Origin: Mesorhizobium sp. B4-1-3
Lineage (GTDB): Bacteria > Pseudomonadota > Alphaproteobacteria > Rhizobiales > Rhizobiaceae
Direction: 5' to 3'
NCBI RefSeq assembly: GCF_006439355.1
Contig: NZ_VFTG01000005.1
Span: 124,001-188,000, forward strand
Length of the DNA: 64,000 bases
The notes under the pieces: generated by a model
Database searches by the model: none
Seen by the model: only the letters and a program-made list of their open reading frames with translations
Told to the model about the DNA's origin: nothing
Position numbers and translations under genes: made by a program
Shown here: piece after piece, positions 59,216 to 64,000 of the stretch
How positions within the stretch are numbered: position 1 is the first letter of the stretch
Layout: each line of letters begins with the position of its first letter

Positions 59216-59641
59216 CTATGCTTGGTGGTCCCATGGATTTACCAGCGGTACTCCCATTCCCTCGAAATCGCCAATGTTGCGCGTCACCAGCGTCATCCGC
59301 CGGGTGAAGGCCGTGGCCGCGATATAGGCGTCATTGATCGGTTTGGGATTGGGCACATGCCATTGTGCCGCCTGAACGGTGGCTGCCTCGTCCAGCGGCA
59401 GGATTCGACCGGAGAATGTTGTGAGAACCGCATTTTCCAACCAATTGCGCAATGCTTTGCCAGCAACGGCATCATGGCGTTCCACCAGTCTTACGCCAAT
59501 CTCCAGCTCGTGCAGAACCACGGCCGAAATGAAGGTTTCGGCAGGATCGACGGTTTCGTTCCAGAGCACGACATTGGGATGCGCCCCACTGCTCGATACC
59601 TTTCGCAATTCGGATACGACATTGGTATCGAGCAACAGCAT
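59216..59641 (-). CDS. Type II toxin, PIN-domain ribonuclease (VapC/FitB-like)
   Basis: A 141-residue PIN-domain protein. The acidic site is complete: D5 in LLLDTNVVSE, E46 in VVLHELEIGV, and D104 in KPINDAYIAATA, with a further D in NIGDFEG. PIN toxins cut RNA when freed from their antitoxin. The start overlaps the antitoxin stop by one base (TAATG), so the pair is translationally coupled. It resembles the FitB branch. It is inserted between pheA and a Dabb-protein gene, with a palindromic operator upstream. Confidence 0.9.
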   Translation of the reverse strand: MLLLDTNVVSELRKVSSSGAHPNVVLWNETVDPAETFISAVVLHELEIGVRLVERHDAVAGKALRNWLENAVLTTFSGRILPLDEAATVQAAQWHVPNPKPINDAYIAATAFTRRMTLVTRNIGDFEGMGVPLVNPWDHQA

Positions 59642-59892
59642 TAGGAAAGGTCTACCGGCTGGGCGCGTTCCGTGCGAGGCGGCAGCGGCAGGTCAAAGTC
59701 ACCTGTCCCCGGCTCAGCCAGCATGTCACCGAGCGACCGCGTTTTGCCGGTGAGCCGTTTATATTCATCGAACGACATGAGGACATGCACTGGCCGCCCT
59801 CTGTCGGTGATGATCACCGGACCGTTCTTGGCAGCGCGTTTTGCGCGGCCAAGATCCTGATTGAGTTCGCGACCTGAAAGCGTGGTGATCAT
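59641..59892 (-). CDS. Type II antitoxin, Phd/YefM family
   Basis: An 83-residue antitoxin. MITTLSGRELNQDLGRAKRAAKNGPVIITDRGRPVHVLMSFDEYKRL is the Phd/YefM DNA-binding fold. The C-terminal tail (about 55-83), with acidic and proline residues, would wrap the toxin. I start at ATG 59892, after a GGTGA ribosome site. The gene precedes and overlaps the PIN toxin. A perfect 18-base palindrome 16 bases upstream is the likely binding site for autorepression. Confidence 0.9.
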   Translation of the reverse strand: MITTLSGRELNQDLGRAKRAAKNGPVIITDRGRPVHVLMSFDEYKRLTGKTRSLGDMLAEPGTGDFDLPLPPRTERAQPVDLS

Positions 59893-59907
59893 ATCAATTT
59901 CACCAAA

Positions 59908-59925
59908 TGTGGTTACGTAACCACA
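59908..59925. promoter_or_regulatory. Palindromic operator of the toxin-antitoxin pair
   Basis: TGTGGTTACGTAACCACA is a perfect 18-base palindrome 16 bases upstream of the antitoxin ATG, where it would overlap the transcription start region. Phd/YefM antitoxins bind such sites to repress their own operon. Confidence 0.75.
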
Positions 59926-60053
59926 CCTAATGCGTTTGAGCAGAAATTGCAAGGTTGGACCAACGGATGGCAAGCCCATAGCAAGTGCGTGATTGGTTGT
60001 GCCCCCGTGCTAGGAGTGTGCCGGGCGGCTCACCTTGTTTACCACGGCTGCGC

Positions 60054-60359
60054 TTAAATTACTGCGCTCAGCGGCACGTAATCTATCTCCAAGAACTTCT
60101 CGACCTCCGGTACCCAGCGGTCGCGCACGAAGGCGACGTGGTCGGGGTGCTCGTTGTAGCGCGCGTAGGCCGCCTGGTCGGCGAACTCCATCGAGAAGCC
60201 GAACTGATAGTCGTTCTTCGGGCTCACCTGCCGCAACTGCTCGAAATGTCCCACACCCTTGATCCCGGTCAGGATATTCTTCGCGTCATGGAGGAAACGC
60301 TTCGTCTCCAGCGAATGCGGCTCGTGCTTCAAGCTGAACACCACGGTATGACGGATCAT
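60054..60359 (-). CDS. Dabb-family (stress-responsive alpha/beta barrel) protein
   Basis: A 101-residue ferredoxin-like-fold protein: MIRHTVVFSLKHEPHS, FLHDAKNILTGIKGVGHFEQLRQVS, DYQFGFSMEFADQAAYARYNEHPDHVAFV and a C-terminal VEKFLEIDYV. These are the standard Dabb features; the H-P-x-H motif marks the end of the second helix. Such proteins form dimeric barrels, and some bind small hydrophobic or phenolic ligands. It is followed by nothing on its strand for 160 bases and preceded by nudC, 10 bases away, with which it is probably co-transcribed. Confidence 0.9.
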   Translation of the reverse strand: MIRHTVVFSLKHEPHSLETKRFLHDAKNILTGIKGVGHFEQLRQVSPKNDYQFGFSMEFADQAAYARYNEHPDHVAFVRDRWVPEVEKFLEIDYVPLSAVI

Positions 60360-60369
60360 TCTTGCACTC

Positions 60370-61311
60370 CTATTCGCCGTCGACCCAGGCGCGGATGAGG
60401 TGGTGGGCGATCGCTCCTTTCGGCGGCGTAATCAAGCCGTCGGCGTGCGTCCTGTCCAACATCGTGCGCACCTCGTCGCGGAAGAACCAACGGCAGTCCT
60501 CCAACTCGTTGAGGTCGGCCTGGATATCCTCGTTGAGCGGCTCGCCGAAGCAACCGATCATCAGCGAATAGGGGAACGGCCAGGGCTGGCTGGCATGGTA
60601 GACGACGCGGCCGAGCCTGATGCCCGCCTCTTCCAGTGTTTCGCGCCGCACCGCCGCCTCGATTGTCTCGCCCGGCTCGATGAAGCCGGCGAGCGCCGAA
60701 TACATGCCTGGCGCGAAATGCCTGCCGCGCCCCAGCAGGCATTTTTCATGTGTCACCGTCAGCATGATCGCCACCGGGTCGGTGCGCGGAAAGTGGTCGG
60801 TGCCGCAAGAAGGGCAATGGCGCCGGTAGCCGCCGGCGCGCATCTCCGAGCGGTTACCGCATTTCGAGCAGAAGGCGTGGCTGGTGTGCCAGGCAAGCAG
60901 CGCCGCCCCTTGCGCCAGCGCGCCGGCGGCCGCCTCGTCGATCAGCCCCTGCATATAGACCGAGCGATAATCGATCGGCTTGATCGTCTCGGGCAATTTT
61001 TCCGGCTCGACGCCGGCGGGCACCGCCAGCACGGGGCCTTCCTCGGAGAAGCCGAGCAGCACGCCCTGGTCGAGCGAAACCTCGAAGGCCTGGCTTTCAT
61101 CCGCCTTGAACCACGGATCGAAGGTGCCGTCGTCGAGTTTGAGGTAAAGCCGGCCGGCATGCATCAGCATCAGCCGCGCGGCAGGATCGGCCAGAACCTT
61201 CTCGACCGCGTCGTCGGCCCGGTTCTCGGACTGACGGTCGATCCGGTTTCCGGCGAAGCCGACGAATTGGCTCGGCTCGCGCAAGGGCGCGTCAAACAGG
61301 CGAAAGCTCAT
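60370..61311 (-). CDS. nudC: NAD(+) diphosphatase NudC
   Basis: A 313-residue Nudix hydrolase that cleaves NADH/NAD and removes NAD caps from RNA. The zinc ribbon is FCSKCGNR (about residue 143) and CPSCG (about 165). The Nudix box GFIEPGETIEAAVRRETLEEAG lies at about 206-227, followed by the NudC-specific SQPWPFPYSLMIGCF. Start ATG 61311. The Dabb gene is 10 bases downstream. The assignment is secure from the zinc ribbon plus the SQPWPF motif. Confidence 0.95.
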   Translation of the reverse strand: MSFRLFDAPLREPSQFVGFAGNRIDRQSENRADDAVEKVLADPAARLMLMHAGRLYLKLDDGTFDPWFKADESQAFEVSLDQGVLLGFSEEGPVLAVPAGVEPEKLPETIKPIDYRSVYMQGLIDEAAAGALAQGAALLAWHTSHAFCSKCGNRSEMRAGGYRRHCPSCGTDHFPRTDPVAIMLTVTHEKCLLGRGRHFAPGMYSALAGFIEPGETIEAAVRRETLEEAGIRLGRVVYHASQPWPFPYSLMIGCFGEPLNEDIQADLNELEDCRWFFRDEVRTMLDRTHADGLITPPKGAIAHHLIRAWVDGE

Positions 61312-61365
61312 AGGGACTCGGGCGGGCTGGGGGACACAAGGGGTGCTGAATGGACACTGGTCAGC

Positions 61366-61785
61366 TTATAGCGCCGCCTTGATCGTTTGGGCAAACCGTC
61401 TGATGTCGGAGCGTTGGTAGGGCTCGCGCATGCCGTGCCCCCAGACCGGTCCAGGCCAGCCGGGATCGCCCTCGGAGCGGGCGACGACGTGAACATGCAA
61501 CTGACGCACGATGTTGCCCAGAGCGCCGGTATTAATCTTGGTGCAGCCGGTCACCCGCTTCAGCGCCTGCGCCACCATATTGGTCTCGAAGGTCAGCATC
61601 GCCTGGTCGAGCGGCGTCATCTCATGAATTTCCTCGACGCCGGGCCGCTGCGGCACCAGCACCAGCCATGGCCAGCGGCGATCGTTCATCAATCTGAGCT
61701 CGCAAAGGCCAAGCCACATAAGCTGCTCGCTGTCCGCCTCCAATCGGGGGTCCAGCGTGAAACCGGCCTCGAGGCCAGGCAGCAT
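61366..61785 (-). CDS. HIT-family protein
   Basis: A 139-residue histidine-triad protein. The nucleotide-binding motif is RQLHVHVVARSEGDP (about residue 95), with the family's NIVRQLHVH pattern, and WPWLVLVPQRPGVEEIHEM in the first half. HIT proteins hydrolyse or transfer nucleotides from dinucleoside or nucleoside phosphoramidate substrates. I use ATG 61785, after AAGGAA; ATG 61815 is possible. It reads away from the SRP RNA and toward nudC, both nucleotide-processing genes. Confidence 0.88.
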   Translation of the reverse strand: MLPGLEAGFTLDPRLEADSEQLMWLGLCELRLMNDRRWPWLVLVPQRPGVEEIHEMTPLDQAMLTFETNMVAQALKRVTGCTKINTGALGNIVRQLHVHVVARSEGDPGWPGPVWGHGMREPYQRSDIRRFAQTIKAAL

Positions 61786-61965
61786 GGGCATTTCCTTCAC
61801 TTTTGTTGTAAGCATTTTCCAAACCCGGAACGCTAGAGCGGCGGCAGGGTGGCTGCAAGCGATTCATTGCCAGCCATCATTGATTTGAAGACTTTCCGCC
61901 TTCGATGCGGCTGCGGGTTCCGGCTCGGCCCTTGCATTTCGCTGCCGAATTGCCGATATGGAACT

Positions 61966-62064
61966 CGGGAGGTTGGTGGTGGACGATCCACTCGCCAACC
62001 GGGTCAGGTCCGGAAGGAAGCAGCCCTAACGAGCCCGGAACGGGTCATTGTTCCAGCCTCCCAC
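61966..62064 (+). ncRNA. ffs: Signal recognition particle RNA (4.5S, small bacterial type)
   Basis: The plus strand carries the conserved SRP RNA apical loop GGTCAGGTCCGGAAGGAAGC followed by AGCC, the binding site of Ffh. The outer stem pairs GGGAGGTTGG (about 61968) with CCAGCCTCCC (about 62053), closing a hairpin of about 98 bases. It lies just upstream of dnaX, the usual alphaproteobacterial order. The ends are estimated from the closing stem. Confidence 0.93.
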
Positions 62065-62170
62065 CTCTTCGCCTTTCTCCCGCGACATTGACGGCGCCAA
62101 GCCGTGCGGGCGAGACTATGCGCAGGAATCGGCCGCCTTCCTTCGCGGTACTGGGAGCTTTTGACGGCGA

Positions 62171-63988
62171 ATGAGCGAAGCCGGAAACTTGGGAACGGAA
62201 AGCCGGGAGACCGGGAAGGCCGGCGCCTACCGCGTCCTGGCGCGCAAATATCGCCCTTCGAATTTCTCCGAGCTGATCGGCCAGGAGCCGATGGTGCGCA
62301 CGCTGACCAATGCGTTCGCCACCGGCCGCATCGCCCAGGCCTGGATGCTGACCGGCGTGCGCGGTGTCGGCAAGACGACGACCGCGCGCATCCTCGCGCG
62401 GGCGCTGAACTACAAAACGCCGACCGTCGACCGGCCTTCCGTCCACCTTTCGATCCCCGGCGAGCACTGCCAGGCGATCATGGAAGGCCGCCATGTCGAC
62501 GTCATCGAGATGGACGCCGCCTCCCACACCGGCATCGACGACATCAGGGACATCATCGACCGCGTGCGCTACGCGCCGGTCTCGGCCCGCTATAAAGTCT
62601 ACATCATCGACGAAGTGCACATGCTCTCCACCCAGGCCTTCAACGGCCTGTTGAAGACGCTGGAAGAGCCGCCGCCGCACGTCAAATTCATCTTCGCCAC
62701 CACCGAGATCCGCAAGGTGCCGATCACGGTCCTGTCGCGCTGCCAGCGCTTCGACTTGAGGCGCATCGATGCCGGCGCGCTGGTCGGGCATCTGTCCTCG
62801 ATCGCAGCCAAGGAAGGCATTTCCGTCGACGACGAGGCGCTGGCGATGATTGCGCGGGCCGCCGAAGGCTCGGCGCGCGATTCGCTCTCCATCCTCGACC
62901 AGGCGATCGCCCATGGCAGCGGCGCCGTCAGCGCCGACGCGGTGCGCGCCATGCTCGGCCTCGCCGACCGCGCTCGCATCATCGACCTTTTCGAGCATGT
63001 CATGAAAGGCGACGTGGCGGCGGCGCTCGCCGAATTCCGCGCGCAATACGACACCGGCGCCGATCCGGCCGCGGTGCTTACCGATCTTGCCGAGTTCAAC
63101 CACCTCGTCACCCGGCTGCGCTTCGTGCCGGCCGCGGCCGACGATGCCTCGCTCTCCGAGGAGGAGCGCCGGCGCGGCGCCGAATTCGCCGGCAGGCTTT
63201 CGGTGCGCGTGCTGTCGCGGACTTGGCAGATGCTGCTCAAGGGCATTCCCGAGGTGCAATCCTCCAATCGCCCGGTCAGCGCCGGCGAAATGGTGCTGAT
63301 CAGGCTGGCGCATGCCGCCGACCTGCCGACGCTGGACGAGGCGCTGAAATCGCTGGAAGGCGCGGGACCGCTGCCGAATGGCGCGCCGCGCGCCAATGGC
63401 GCACCGGCAAATTCGGGCAATGGCGGCGGCGCAAGTGCCGTCGCGCAGGCGCGGATGTCCAGTTCAAATGGCGGCGCCCAGACCATGCGTCTGGTCGAAA
63501 CGCAGCCCGCGCCCGTCACCTTTTCTCCGGCGCCGGAGCCGGTTGCCGAAACCCCTGTCGTTCCGGTGAAATCGCTAGCCGACATCGTCGCGCTTGCCGA
63601 CGCCAATCGCGACATGGCCTTCAAGGTGCTGCTCAAACGCTGCGTGCGGCCGGTGCGGATCGAGCCGGGCCGTCTCGATGTCACCTTGACCGACGACGCG
63701 CCCAAGATGCTGCTCAACGACCTGACCTCCAAGCTGCGCGCCTGGACCGGCCGTAACTGGCTGGTGTCGCTGTCGAAGGAGGAGGGCGGCCAGACACTGG
63801 CCGAGATGGAGACGACGAAGCGCGAGAACGCCTTCTCCGACGCCAAGGCCGATCCGACGGTCGCGGCCATCCTCGCCCGTTTCCCCGGCGCCAAGATCAT
63901 CGACGTGCGCATTCCGGACGTGCCGGACGTGGAACAGGCCGAGGCGGAAGTGCCTGTCGAGCCCGCGGCCGACGACGACGAAATCTGA
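62171..63988 (+). CDS. dnaX: DNA polymerase III subunit gamma/tau
   Basis: A 605-residue clamp-loader ATPase. Walker A is GVRGVGKTTTA (about residue 63), Walker B region IIDEVHML (about 145), sensor/arginine-finger motif SRCQRFDLRR (about 188). A Pro/Ala/Gly-rich linker follows (about 395-465), then a C-terminal tau-like domain (SLADIVALADANRDMAFKVLLKR). Between Walker A and DVIEMDAASHTG the usual four-cysteine zinc module is reduced to a single Cys (PGEHCQAIMEG), as I recall for alphaproteobacteria. It loads the beta clamp in the replisome. It follows the SRP RNA; the window ends 12 bases after the stop. Confidence 0.95.
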   Translation: MSEAGNLGTESRETGKAGAYRVLARKYRPSNFSELIGQEPMVRTLTNAFATGRIAQAWMLTGVRGVGKTTTARILARALNYKTPTVDRPSVHLSIPGEHCQAIMEGRHVDVIEMDAASHTGIDDIRDIIDRVRYAPVSARYKVYIIDEVHMLSTQAFNGLLKTLEEPPPHVKFIFATTEIRKVPITVLSRCQRFDLRRIDAGALVGHLSSIAAKEGISVDDEALAMIARAAEGSARDSLSILDQAIAHGSGAVSADAVRAMLGLADRARIIDLFEHVMKGDVAAALAEFRAQYDTGADPAAVLTDLAEFNHLVTRLRFVPAAADDASLSEEERRRGAEFAGRLSVRVLSRTWQMLLKGIPEVQSSNRPVSAGEMVLIRLAHAADLPTLDEALKSLEGAGPLPNGAPRANGAPANSGNGGGASAVAQARMSSSNGGAQTMRLVETQPAPVTFSPAPEPVAETPVVPVKSLADIVALADANRDMAFKVLLKRCVRPVRIEPGRLDVTLTDDAPKMLLNDLTSKLRAWTGRNWLVSLSKEEGGQTLAEMETTKRENAFSDAKADPTVAAILARFPGAKIIDVRIPDVPDVEQAEAEVPVEPAADDDEI

Positions 63989-64000
63989 AACAACCTTAGA

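Overview
The window looks like chromosomal DNA of a Mesorhizobium-type alphaproteobacterium (Rhizobiales, Phyllobacteriaceae). This is an inference. It rests on the high GC content, the gene order SRP RNA-dnaX and cytochrome c-kdsB-pheA, the rhizobial ATP-dependent ligase/exonuclease pair, the GCG-CRPN small secreted proteins, and several families of 120-180 bp intergenic inverted repeats. Almost every gene is intact. No phage, IS element, CRISPR array or integron was seen.

Layout. 1-2.5 kb: a partial methyltransferase and a FadD-type acyl-CoA ligase with a Lys/Ala-rich N-terminal extension. 3-8.2 kb: a complete five-gene peptide-type ABC transporter operon. 8.4-13.4 kb: a minus-strand unit of a GntR regulator, a kynureninase-like PLP enzyme, an amino-acid binding protein, a permease and a second class V PLP enzyme. 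The same palindromic operator precedes the regulator and the first enzyme. 13.6-34.6 kb: a large divergent aromatic/indole catabolic cluster. Its minus arm runs FAD oxidoreductase, five-gene ABC transporter, exported VOC protein, 2-aminobenzoyl-CoA monooxygenase/reductase-like fusion, SDR, MarR, enoyl-CoA hydratase, acyl-CoA dehydrogenase, RidA-like. Its plus arm runs cyclase-family hydrolase, second FAD oxidoreductase, MarR, two-subunit indolepyruvate ferredoxin oxidoreductase-like enzyme. 34.7-41.3 kb: GCG-CRPN proteins, a DUF1501/DUF1800 pair, an ECF sigma factor with a putative anti-sigma and a heavy-metal-sensor-like protein, an EF-hand protein and small conserved proteins. 41.7 kb: tRNA-Thr(CGT). 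42-47.7 kb: a membrane protein of unknown function, DNA ligase, ligase-associated exonuclease, a TPR-methyltransferase and a lipoprotein. 47.8-56.4 kb: a hydroxyacid dehydrogenase and a Yej-type transporter with two tandem binding proteins. 56.7-64 kb: cytochrome c, kdsB, pheA, a toxin-antitoxin pair, a Dabb protein, nudC, an HIT protein, SRP RNA and dnaX.

How the genes may work together. The most interesting reading is of the 13.6-34.6 kb cluster as a route for an indole-derived compound, possibly the auxin breakdown product isatin. The cyclase-family enzyme would open isatin to isatinate (2-aminophenylglyoxylate). The 2-oxoacid oxidoreductase would convert that directly to 2-aminobenzoyl-CoA, and the monooxygenase/reductase fusion would dearomatise it. 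The acyl-CoA dehydrogenase, hydratase, SDR and RidA-like proteins would then complete a beta-oxidation-like breakdown. This would explain why no aroyl-CoA ligase lies in the cluster. It is an inference from gene content. A kynurenine-to-anthranilate route using the kynureninase-like enzyme next door is an alternative.
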